Positions 54,313 to 64,000 of a stretch of 64,000 nucleotides of DNA are shown here, piece after piece (the stretch's first letter is position 1; each line of letters begins with the position of its first letter). Source of the DNA: Athripsodes cinereus (taxonomy: Eukaryota; Arthropoda; Insecta; Trichoptera; Leptoceridae). Under the pieces are notes generated by a model that was not told the origin of the DNA, made no database searches, and worked only from the letters and a program-made list of their open reading frames with translations. Both the position numbers and the translations under genes were made by a program. Location: contig OX388319.1 of NCBI GenBank assembly GCA_947579605.1, positions 19,233,447-19,297,446 of the forward strand. Reading direction: 5' to 3'.

Positions 54313-55018
54313 AATATTCATTAATAACCTCTCCATTCGAAAAATAACAAAATAAAAACACCAATATTATAGAACCATGAAAATAAACATATATATTCAA
54401 CAAATAAATATTATTTCCTATGGAGTTAAACAAAATAAATATTTCGGAAGTCGCTTAATTAAGGATCTACAAGATACCTACATGTTATAGGTATAAGAAT
54501 ATAGTAGGTATATTATTACTTATAGGCACGACTACTCTACTCGATTAGGATTTTAAGATCCATAGAAACCTTTATTACAATCCATTGCTTTGTTTCTATT
54601 GAGGGCACAATACAATCTATACTTGTCTTGCATCTTACTATTACATTATACATACATACATAATATTATACTCTATCCCGACCACTCTCAATGAATAAAT
54701 ACATTACAATGAGTAAAGGCACGGCCTCGAAATGTCGTACAGTGAAGGACTCCTATCCAGGGTAAAATAATGGAATAGCTTGCAATATGGCCGAGATCTT
54801 TCTACATATATACACACGTTTATTAATGTTAGTACAAATAATTATATTCATACTCAGTACCACTTACTATACGAAGTTTACTAATATGCTGAATTCACAT
54901 AATAAAATGTTGGCATCACCTGAAAGATTTTGTATTTTCAATTTTTAGTTTAATCTCAGGCCGTTAAGATCTTCCAATAAAATTATTTTTATGACACTAT
55001 ATGGGGTCCGTATATTTT
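54313..55018. other. Anonymous intronic or intergenic stretch
   Basis: Nothing recognised. Confidence 0.4.
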
Positions 55019-55240
55019 TCGGCAAAGAATAGGTCTCCCACTCTTTCCTGCAAGTTTTCGAGTGTCCTGTAAAATGTAGGATTTTTCTATTTGTAGGTAA
55101 GATATTTAACATCTTCAATTTAGCGATTAGGTTTACCACTTATGTAACTTGATTAGTTTTAATTTTATTGGCACGGAGAGGACGATGTTTTATACATGAA
55201 GATAGTCCGCTGACTACTTCACTTATGCCGTGAGGTATGA
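55019..55240 (+). repeat. SINE-P, diverged
   Basis: CGGCAAAGAATAGGTCTCCC, ACTCTTTCCTGCAAGTTTTC, GAGTGTCCTGTAAAATG, TTTAGCGATTAGGTTTACC, TTGGCACGGAGAGGACG, GCTGACTACTTCACTTATGC, CGTGAGG. Deletions lie around the TGTGGGATAT segment. Confidence 0.75.
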
Positions 55241-56974
55241 ATGACCGAATGAAAATACCAAAATAAAAAAAAAAATATGCTTTCAGTACGTTCACATTTC
55301 TTATTTTATTTATTGTAAAAAAAAACAAAACATGCAATATTAATTTAACAAATTTAAGTGCAGATAAAAAAGTAAACCTTTCATAGGTCAACTTTCATTC
55401 CGAAACATGCGCCACATTTAATTCCTAAATTAAGGTAACATTCCAGTCATCGTGGTCACATATTCACAGTCTCACTCACTCATTCATTACCTACTAATAT
55501 GCATTGGTAAAAATTAGAAAAAACATTAAATAATATCAACATTTTTGTTCAAACATAAGTGATTTTGTTGTTTAATTTTATTTTATCACAACCCTAAAAA
55601 ATTCGATTAGGAGCTCCATAAAAAATGTTATCCAAGGTTTAAATTTCCTGAAATCTATGTTTGTTGAATTTATCATTTTTACATAATCTATCAATCAAAC
55701 TAGGCTTTACTCTCTGACTTTTATCTCAATATTGCTGAAGACAAAAATCAATCTGTATTTTATAAAATTATTTTCGGTAATATTTTTAAGCACACCATTT
55801 AAATTGATGAAACAATTCAATCGTTAGGTCAAAATACAGAATAATTTTCGACATACTAAATGCGATCTTTGATATAAAAAATTAACCCTATAAGACTTGT
55901 CATGCAATTTTCATGGTATTAATCTTCATAATGTTACATCAGCATTTTCTAGCAAGAAAAAACATACGTTTTTTTATGATGATGATGAGAAGTAAGTGTT
56001 GGGTAAAAAAACACGATGAACGTGTAGAGATATATAATATAGAAATTAGGTTCGATATTTCAAAATTCCCTTAGAGTGAAAATGTATAAGGTCCACCCTA
56101 ACTCACTTAATTTTGTCTTTGAAATCTAAAAAAATAGAATCAAGCATACATATTTTATGCCATAATCTAAAGGACAGGAAAAACAGCCCTCTATGACTAA
56201 TTTTCACAATCTTTTTACCAAAATTTAATAGATCGGCATTCATTTTTAATAACGATAATTATAATAATAAAACGTCACCATAAGGGCATATAGATAGCTC
56301 TGAAAGTCACTATATCTGTACCCTACATTTTATTGTGAACAATTGAATTTTATTTCATGTGAGAGACAAAACTCTCAGAATTAGATTCACTCTTAAGGCG
56401 TATTAAAATATCGGGCCTTAAAGAAGCGTCCTCTTAAGGGATATTAAAAATGTTACTAGCCGTGTTTTTTCATCGCATTATTCTCTTAAAATTTTTATCA
56501 TCTACATCCTCTATACGAAGTGTTTGATATAAAAGTTTATATACAAAGGAAATTCGTGCTTTTTAATGACGAGTAAATATCATATCGACAACGCCATGAA
56601 ACATGTTATGGCAACTTAACTACGTGTATATAATTTTTATTAATACCTTGTACTTTATAGCACAGAACCTACATACATAGATATACAAGCAAGTCGACGT
56701 ATGAATAATTTTTCGTAAATGTGTATGTTTATAATACATCCATTATCCTTTATTAAGCTAGATCAAGCTTTTTTAGATTATAACATTTGATGTTATCTCG
56801 TTTATTTTATCTTTCTATTTATATTTATTTCTGTCGATATGGTAGCCATAGCTTGATTTTATAATGACATACAATAACATTTACACGTTCAGAATGTATG
56901 GCACGCCTTATCACTACTGCATTAATGATATTAGACATATTTTACGTTACGTAGGTATCAATATTACCTGCATT
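55241..56974. other. Long anonymous stretch
   Basis: No gene or repeat recognised. Confidence 0.4.
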
Positions 56975-57225
56975 ATGTAGGGTGGATGACATAGTGAGAT
57001 GGAGTAGGAAGAGTAGAGGATTCTGGAGAGACCATGTAGACAGGATGGCTGAAAAGAGGATCGCCCACATTGCTGCAAAGAAGAAACCGGCTGGCTCACG
57101 TTCACGAGGAAGACCACCAAAAAGATGGAAAGATAGCTAGTCCTCAGGGTCACAAGAGGGAATCACTTCCGAAACAACAGATCGATGATCTATCACACGA
57201 GGAAGAAGAAGAAGAAGAAGATGTA
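56975..57225 (+). pseudogene. Non-LTR retrotransposon C-terminus with (GAA)n tail
   Basis: Plus-strand translation VDDIVRWSRKSRGFWRDHVD, RMAEKRIAHIAAKKKPAGSR, SRGRPPKRWKDS then a stop matches RTE-like C-termini (W-x-DHVxRM ... GR-P-RW). It ends in GAGGAAGAAGAAGAAGAAG. The Glu-rich ORF reported in another frame is an artefact of this tail. Confidence 0.65.
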
Positions 57226-57246
57226 GGGTGCTCGATCAGTCACAGA

Positions 57247-57292
57247 ATAATTTCGTTGCTATTGACCGAAGGTACTTGTTGGAAGTCCATTT
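57247..57292 (+). repeat. GACGGTTCTTG-type motif beside a hammerhead foldback
   Basis: CTATTGACCGAAGGTACTTG then TTGGAAGTCCATTTCAAG resembles the 31.45 kb motif and immediately precedes the left arm of the family D element. Confidence 0.5.
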
Positions 57293-57350
57293 CAAGATAA
57301 ATTGATAAAAACACAGTGTGTAGTTAACTTCCTAATGACTTTTATTAACT

Positions 57351-57394
57351 TCGCTTGCTAGTATTCGGAGACTCTCGACTCCATCATCAGGCGA
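57351..57394 (-). ncRNA. Hammerhead-ribozyme-like fold (family D, left arm)
   Basis: Minus strand: stem I TCGC with GCGA (four pairs), canonical CTGATGA (complement of 57384-57390) plus T, stem II GGAG with CTCC, then GAA. The stem III region TACTAGCA has decayed; the opposite arm reads AACTAGAA, so AACTAGTT may be ancestral. Probably inactive. Confidence 0.45.
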
Positions 57395-57417
57395 TTAGTA
57401 AAAAGTTATTTACTAAT

Positions 57418-57460
57418 CATCAGGATGATGGAGTCGAGGGCCTCTGAAAACTAGAAAACG
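57418..57460 (+). ncRNA. Decayed hammerhead-like fold (family D, right arm)
   Basis: AGGATGATGGAG, then CCTCTGAAAACTAG. The box is damaged (AGGATGA); stem II GGAG is paired only weakly. Confidence 0.3.
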
Positions 57461-57510
57461 AAGTTAATACAAGTCATTTGGAAATTGACTATACACTGTG
57501 TTTTTTTCAA

Positions 57511-59243
57511 TTTTTCTCGCAGAAAAATGTTTTTCTAATTATTGTTCTAAATTTTCAGAATCAAATATTGAAATGTTAATCTCTGCTCTGATTTTGCGAC
57601 GTATTATTTAAAGTGTCGGGTTAAAAATTGTATTAATTTTCATTTCAATATAAAAATTGAACATTACGTTTATTTCCCCAAGGAAGTTAGTTATTTTTTT
57701 CTTATTAAAATGTTCATTTAGACCTACGGCAGCAACATCAGCATCGAGTTATAATTTATACGTCATTTCTGCCAAGTCTAATTGGAAACTCTACCGGGAG
57801 AATTAGAAATTATCTTGATTTTTTCCCCTTATTAACCCCAAGAAATGGTTAAAAAGTCTCGTAATCTTGAAGATGTTGTACTAAATTGTATTCCAAGTGT
57901 AATGAGAACCAGTAAATTCTAAAAAAAATATATAAATACAACTCCAGAATAAGCAAGAAAAAACATAAATTTATTCCATGTTTACAAAAATACATTTTAT
58001 GATCCAGTATATTCAAATTAAACATCCATGAAATGTTTTTGTATTAATATCTGATATAAATAATTAGGTATAATAAATTATTTTAATTTATTTCATGGTT
58101 TCTTTTACAACGGTATTTTATTTGCACAAAATACTATGGATTTGCACCTAGATAGAATTAATATACTATATGTTCCCGTAGGTATAAAGTTGTAATATAA
58201 CATATTAGAAATATTTTATAAGGAATAACAATAATAATATACCTAGAGTATTTTAATATTGAAAATTTGGTGCTTTTAGAATATACTCCCATAAAATCAA
58301 CGTACCATTGAATTAAAAACATTATTTTTAGTAAAAAACTCTCGACCATTTTTTTTCCAGCACTTTTTTCCTTTGTGTACAAGTAATAATATGTTTGTTT
58401 CATGTGCTCTAAAACACTATAACATGTACGTGCTTATGTAAATTAAGTTACATATTTATTTATGATATTACCTAATTATGTAGTACTAAAAATTCATGTT
58501 GAGAAGAAGCAATTTTCAACACCGGAATAATTAGATGTTGCTTTTAGTTTATTTCTCAATTCCCTCAGTGTGAAATTGCCCAATTAGATTATACTCATTT
58601 CTTTAAAAAGCATCCACTTTACCATAAAAGTTTTAAATGCGTCGCGGCCGTGAAGAGGAGAGGTGTAAACGGTACTTGAAACGGTATACATAATTTCTTT
58701 CCTTTAAAAAATGTTATTTCCACTTCTCTCGAGTAGGGACAGGGTTGTCAGAAAACACGGAAACTCTCGAACATTGTTCAAATAACACGTTAATATACTT
58801 CATTCAAAAAGGTTTCGTTTGTTACCTTTACTGCCTCTCACGTAAATTTTAACTAGGTAATACATATTATCATTTGGAAGTAAATAGGTACATCTAAGAC
58901 ATGTACAATTTACCTTTCTTAGATGTATTTTAGCACCTCACTTTTTAAACTCCAAAGGCTCCAAAATACAACATACTCAGCCTGTATAGCCCATACATTA
59001 TATTAGTATTTTGGAGTACATTCGTTGTCAGGTAATATATTTAAGCAGTTGCTTTGTGAGCTATAACATAGACATTATTCACATATTTGCAAAGACCAGT
59101 ATTAAGTAATATTACCCAAGTATTTACCACCTATAAAAAAATCCTTCAAACTATGACTTATTATAATGCTAAGAAAGTAATGGAAAGAATCAATTGTTTT
59201 TTTTTAATCCTTTGTTAAAAAAACACTGAAAGACAATAATAAT
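57511..59243. other. Long anonymous stretch
   Basis: No gene or repeat recognised. AGATGTA-type inverted bits near 58895-58930 (CATCTAAGACATGTAC, TTAGATGTATTTTAG) are too short to classify. Confidence 0.4.
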
Positions 59244-59300
59244 AATATGACTATTTGTATAGCGCCGTACTGTGATAATATCACTTCAAGGGCGCTTCAC
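59244..59300 (-). repeat. Mini-retroelement copy with (AAT)n side
   Basis: ATTTGTATAGCGCCGTACTG, CACTTCAAGGGCGCTTCAC, with AATAATAATATG on the plus-strand left, equivalent to the AAT tail of the 30.33 kb copy. Confidence 0.65.
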
Positions 59301-60315
59301 ATTATTAAGGATCAACATCCATGTCCATTTTTAAAAAACTACATAATACCAATTAAAAAATTGTCGTCGGAATGATAAAAAATCATAATAATGAAATAAA
59401 AAATATAAAAATCATAATAATAAAATAAAAAAAAATAAAAAAACAATGGAAAGAATGTAGGTAGGTATATTGATGTTTGTTTAAACCCGAATATGCAACA
59501 TCTTTGCTTGAATAATCTTACTCGTAACTTTCTTGTTTTTAGAATGCGTGTAAAAAACTTACGATGTTTTGGAAAAGTAGTAAAAAATACTGAAAATAAA
59601 AGTAATCGTAACATTAAACAAGAAATACCTAAATGAGATTTTGAATATATGAATGATTTTGAGCTAAGAAAATGTTCTTTAAAACCATTTCAGACCTTCA
59701 ACGGGTATCTCCTTCCGTTCCATTCTGCATAAGTATCTTACCCTACAAGTAAAATTTGGATTGCGGTCCGAAGGTTATTTGAAATTTTAATTTGATAAAA
59801 GTATTCAACGCTCGGATCTCAAGAGGTTAACCAAACTGAGAATAATAATATGATCCAAATTAAAATATTTTTACACACAACGAATGTAAATAAAAGTATG
59901 AAATCGCTAATAAACGATGTTTTGTAATACGTCATTCTGTCACTAGATGGCTTTGGTAACATATAAACAAAACGAATGTTTTCCACGAAATTGTTTCTTA
60001 TCTAATAAAGATCCCTTTTATTTTATGAGAACATTTTCAATCTATTCTTTATGAGGAAAATCGTATTATTTTCCATTATTAATCTTCCCAATATTTATAA
60101 TTTCGTTTCTTTAATTTGTGTGATAGATATTTTTAAGCTATATTCAGCTCTATTCAAATTCAAATTCAAAATTATTATATCTTTAACTCAATACAATAAC
60201 TAGATATCTCAAAATCAAAAGTTTTGAGATAACGGATAAATCATAATCGAACTCAGAAGGATAATTATTAATATGTTAAAGATTATCGTAACAAGGAAGC
60301 CTCTTTATTCACAAT
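59301..60315. other. Anonymous stretch
   Basis: Nothing recognised beyond A/T-rich simple sequence around 59400-59440. Confidence 0.4.
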
Positions 60316-60420
60316 CATTATTTATTTATTTATTTATTTAAACATACACGCCAACAAGCCTTTTACATGTTAACAAAATACATATGTAGACACAAAAATG
60401 ACATAACAATATATTAAATA
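60316..60420 (-). repeat. Non-LTR 3'UTR type A
   Basis: (ATTT)n at 60319-60340, then the complement of AACATGTAAAAGGCTTG. Same 3' end as at 19329-19412. Confidence 0.55.
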
Positions 60421-62455
60421 ATTTATAGTGTCGAAGATCAAACAGTAATCAGGGAATACTATAGTAACAATTGAAATAATAAACAAAAGAAATAAAATAA
60501 AATAAATATCATTATAAAATCAATAGATAAGGAATTATAAGGAATCATTCAAAAATTAAAGGGAAACATCAGGAACACATAACTCAAAACCACTAAATTT
60601 CGAGATGTCTGGTTCTAGTATATTAAGCCTACGATTGCTTAACAGCCGTTCTTACCTAAGGTACAAATTAGATTTAGCTCTAGTGGTTTCAGGCAACAAT
60701 TTTTAGTAGGCGCAGAGAAAAATTTTCAAATAATTAATGAAATAGCTTTATTAATAAATATAAGCCAAAACTTTATATGCAAAAATATTCATGGGTATAA
60801 AAAAAATAGTATGTTATCACATATTAATAAAATTTAAGTTGTATTTATTCTATAAATTGAATTTATTTATTTCCTAATTCAAAAACAGAGCGAGTACGAT
60901 CTCACATCCGGCTGCTAGGCACGCCGTGGGCCTTCTGAATCTTAAAATTTGTGAAACTCGCTATATTCTTGATTATTTCACATATGTAATAACGTTATAT
61001 ATGTAGTATGCACGGTAAACAACATACCATATTATTATATAAATAAAACAAATGGTTGAATTATAAACATTTTCTATGATTTTTTTAATAATAAAATTAA
61101 TTTTTGATGTGTATGCAGTTTGTCATAATAATTAAGAAATTCCAAGGGTTGTAAATAAATAACTCAAGGTGTATTATAAAATTCATGATATTTTAATATT
61201 AATCTTGGTTTTAAAATTTTATTAACACTCTTGTATTATTAAGGATAATTTATTTAAAATAGCACCACTCAACGTATCATCATTGCGACGGTAATCTTCA
61301 AAAATTATTTTCACTATATTCCTCGCAGCAAAATAATACTAAAATGATAAAATCGCATTTATAAATGTTCAAAATATTATATTTATATAAAAAAATAACA
61401 TACATGTGATCCAGAATTTAAAATACCTATTTAAAAAATAAAATGGTTGTAATTTTGCTAATTCGTTTGCATGAAATCACAAAGAAGGGGTGTAGAGCCC
61501 TCTTAATGTAAAGGAATATATTGATTGTATAGCACATAGAATAACTTTGTGAAAATTATTTTTTATATACCTAATTAAAATAGATTTTGAGTAAAACACT
61601 GTATTGCTTTGACTACGAACAATATTATTAACTCAGAGACCTTTCGCGTAGAGACTCACCATTATTAGAAAAATTACTCACAGATGATGGGTGTCTACCC
61701 TAAAGGCCTTTAAGGCAAGTATTGTAAAATATTAATCATAATTATGTTTTATTTCTATTACCTATCTATTTTAATTCTAGTAAAGGACGATATTTCAATA
61801 ATAAAATATTAGATTTTATTATTTTATCAAATCTGCTATGAATATTTCTCGAAAATGATTTATATTCATGAATATGATGAAATGCAATCGAGCATGAGAT
61901 TCAAAGTAGAAACCTTGGCAAAATAATGGAACATAATTTTATGTTTTTAAATTTAATAAGCAACAAACAGTTAAGAAAGATAAGACAGTACGAAATTTTA
62001 TATTCACGATCTTCAAAATGACGAAATAAATTGTAAATTATTCATTTTCTCTAGACTTTCATAATACACAACTCTTTTCATACATTTTAAAACAAAAGTA
62101 AAGGTAAAAATACTTGCAGGTACTTTTAATTATTTTAATCATACCTGAACAGAAAAAATAATTAATTAAAATATCTGTTTCAAATAACCAAGCGAATTTA
62201 CATCATGCTTAAAATGCTAAGTTTTATACATTTTGATTACGGATTTCGTGGCCAGAAGGTATTCACAAGAATGTTTTAAAATTTTAATTAAAACCTTGTT
62301 CTTAAGTTATTATTTCTCGTTAGCATTTTTGTTGTTTAAAAACTTTTGCAACTTTTTTTCTAAATTATTATAAAAACACTGCTGGGTTGAATTATTCTAG
62401 CTTCCTTTTGCTTTTTGTTATTTTCAACATGGATGTTATACAAAAACATTGCCAT
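60421..62455. other. Long anonymous stretch
   Basis: About 2 kb, no gene or repeat recognised. A short less-AT-rich patch lies at 60895-60940. Confidence 0.4.
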
Positions 62456-63174
62456 TTAAGGGCCCCGTTAAGCAAAAACGGTGAAATATTCAATTTTCAA
62501 CAAATTTGATAGAAAAACTGCCAAACTTGTTCACCCTTGCGAACATATTGATTTGATAAAATAAAATAAAAACAAATATTTATTACCAACATTAGTTTTT
62601 TACTAAAAAATAAATAAATCGCAGACTGACGAGATTTACTTAGGTACCTACTCTTTGTTATATCAAAATACAAATTATTTGTAAATAAATATATTTTATT
62701 CATCCTATCAAGCATATAAATACTTTAGATTTTAGCAAACTTTTTTTAGTATACAAAAAATTGAGTTCATGTGGTGATTTTTGATTTCAAAATGTGAGAA
62801 ATTTTGTCAAAAAAATATTTTTTACATCGGTCAATATCCGAAAAAAAAAACAAAAAAAAATTGAATTTATTTGTTCTATTATAACTATCTAAGTATTCGT
62901 AATAATAAAAAAATGAAAATTTAAAGGATTCTCGTGCATTTATGTACCAAACACACCTCAGAATTCGATTTTTAGAAATATGCTTTTTTATAAACGAATA
63001 CTATGAAGCTAAAATCAAGTTTTTTTTAAGTTAAAGTTTGATATTGGTAATTAATATTTGTTTTCATATTTAATCAAATCAAAATATTCGTAGGGTCAAC
63101 AAGTTTTGAGAGTTTGTGTACCACACTTGATGAAAATTGAATGTTTTATCGTTTTTGCTAAAGGGGCCTTTTAA
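62456..63174. mobile_element. TTAA-flanked long inverted-repeat MITE
   Basis: TTAA at 62456-62459 and 63171-63174 flank about 711 bp. The left end GGGCCCCGTTAAGCAAAAAC mirrors the right end GTTTTTGCTAAAGGGGCC. Similarity of the arms continues inwards for at least about 125 bp (AACAAATATTTATTACCAAC against GTTGGTAATTAATATTTGTT-like sequence). TTAA duplication with G/C-rich ends suggests a piggyBac-like non-autonomous element; the ends are not the canonical CCCT. No transposase. Confidence 0.7.
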
Positions 63175-63177
63175 TAA

Positions 63178-63485
63178 TCTAATATATAAAATTCTCGTGT
63201 CACGGTGTTTGTTATCATACTCCTCCGAAACGGCTGGACCTATTTTGATGAAATTTTGTGTGCTTATCGGGTATGTCTGAAATTTGGACAACATTTATTT
63301 TCCATTCCCCTAAAAGTAAAGCTGGTTGGATAAAAAATTATATTTTTATAGTGAGGCATTAAAAACATACAGCCCTCAACTTTTACTCATCTACCATCAA
63401 CCTCTATTTTTTTAATAGCGATTATGGCAAATGTACATATATGGCATAATGTATATGGCAAAACAACGTTTGCCGGGTCAGCTAG
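63178..63485 (+). mobile_element. Non-autonomous Helitron
   Basis: Starts TCTAATATATAAAATTCTCG after A, then TGTCACGGTGTTTGTTATCA and CTCCGAAACGGCTGGACC. It ends with hairpin GCAAAACAACGTTTGC and CTAG at 63482-63485 before T. It lies only 3 bp from the TTAA of the preceding MITE. About 55 bp shorter than the 48.9 kb copy. Confidence 0.85.
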
Positions 63486-64000
63486 TAATAATATCATAAT
63501 CGTAATTCTTTAACATTTTAATATTTATACGTAATAAAATATTATGTATCTCACGGTCATTGCGTTGTTCAGCAATATTGGCAACTACATAACATAATGA
63601 ACGGTTATCTATTTTATGAACCATGCAACTGTGATCTCTGTCATTTTGGCTAATAATAAATAAATCTTTAAAATTTTTTTTTTTTTTTTTTTTAAATACA
63701 TAAACGGCTATCGCCTTTTACATCAAGAAAATACATTACACAATAATAAAATCACCAATTTCCAATTAAAAAGCATTAACAATTACTAAAAACATAATTA
63801 AAACAATACAATAATTCATCAACTTATCCATCTCACATCATCAATTAAATACAATCCTTCATAAATCTCATACAAAACACAGAGAACGTTAATACAGTTA
63901 AAATAACAAATTTTGCAAACAATTAATTGTATATTTATATGCATTTCTTCCCATTCAGTTCATAAAAAAATAATCAAAATAATAACGGAATGTATGACAT
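63486..64000. other. Window end; poly-T and LINE-like 3' end
   Basis: A poly-T run at 63676-63695 followed by the complement of GATGTAAAAGGCGATAGCCG resembles a diverged minus-strand 3'UTR type A with an A-rich tail. The rest is AT-rich with nothing recognised. Confidence 0.35.

Larger units (their letters stand above)
57302..57510. repeat. Foldback element, hammerhead family D (complete pair)
   Basis: Inverted arms of about 95 bp: TTGATAAAAACACAGTGT, TAATGACTTTTATTAACTTC and CTCGACTCCATCATC are mirrored on the right (GATGATGGAGTCGAGG, GAAGTTAATACAAGTCATTT, ACACTGTGTTTTTTTCAA). The centre (TAGTAAAAAGTTATTTACTA) is itself palindromic. The left arm keeps a canonical hammerhead box. Confidence 0.75.

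Noticed and set aside
53976..54314. 112-codon plus frame with hydrophobic stretches downstream of the exon
   Set aside because: Antisense to a LINE C-terminal fragment whose minus-strand translation matches a known pattern; the apparent membrane segment is coincidental.
57070..57300. 76-codon frame with a Glu-rich stretch
   Set aside because: The Glu run is the (GAA)n tail of a retrotransposon fragment read in a different frame.

Overview
This is an AT-rich animal nuclear window, most likely from an insect and probably a lepidopteran. Support: abundant TAGGTACCTA-type motifs, RTE and other non-LTR retrotransposon tails of insect type, non-autonomous Helitrons with the CTCGTGTCACGG 5' region and CTAGT 3' end, and one spliced exon of an aminergic G-protein-coupled receptor. 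The order-level assignment is inference. There are no bacterial-style operons, rRNAs, intact tRNA genes or CRISPR arrays.

Host coding content is minimal. The only convincing host exon is at 53410-53703 (+). It holds an acceptor AG, ATG, a Ser/Asn-rich extracellular N-terminus with six N-glycosylation sequons, the first transmembrane helix and a GT donor. The rest looks intergenic or intronic, and everything downstream of the exon reads as its intron.

Repeats dominate. (1) A dense short interspersed family (here SINE-P, about 260 bp, roughly 18 copies on both strands) has a 3' end resembling that of the RTE retrotransposon at 51-52.8 kb, which suggests a SINE/LINE partnership. (2) RTE-clade fragments lie at 12.7, 13.8, 14.4, 35.5, 43.0 and 51-52.8 kb; the last keeps a 500-residue reverse transcriptase region. 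(3) Other non-LTR C-termini or 3' ends lie at 0.24, 2.8, 19, 24.8, 28, 34.3, 41.4, 41.7, 45.4, 49.7, 54, 57 and 60 kb. (4) DNA elements: two hAT-type MITEs with 8-bp target duplications (9.07 and 20.56 kb), a TTAA-flanked inverted-repeat element (62.46 kb, half copy at 5.25 kb), a long hairpin MITE (25.17 kb) and two Helitron derivatives (48.9 and 63.2 kb). (5) tRNA-derived SINE pieces at 37.5 and 47.9 kb.

The most unusual system is a group of foldback elements at 26.7, 31.5, 42.0, 46.9 and 57.3 kb, with half copies at 2.3, 3.4, 9.0 and 31.2 kb. Their arms can each be folded as a type I hammerhead ribozyme: short stem I, a CUGAUGA-like box, stem II, GAA, a very short stem III, and UH at the cleavage position. 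Stems are kept between families whose sequences differ. They occur as head-to-head inverted pairs, and several are flanked by a shared GACGGTTCTTG motif. Hammerheads are known from Penelope-like elements and retrozymes; no Penelope reverse transcriptase or GIY-YIG domain was seen here, so these may be non-autonomous derivatives.
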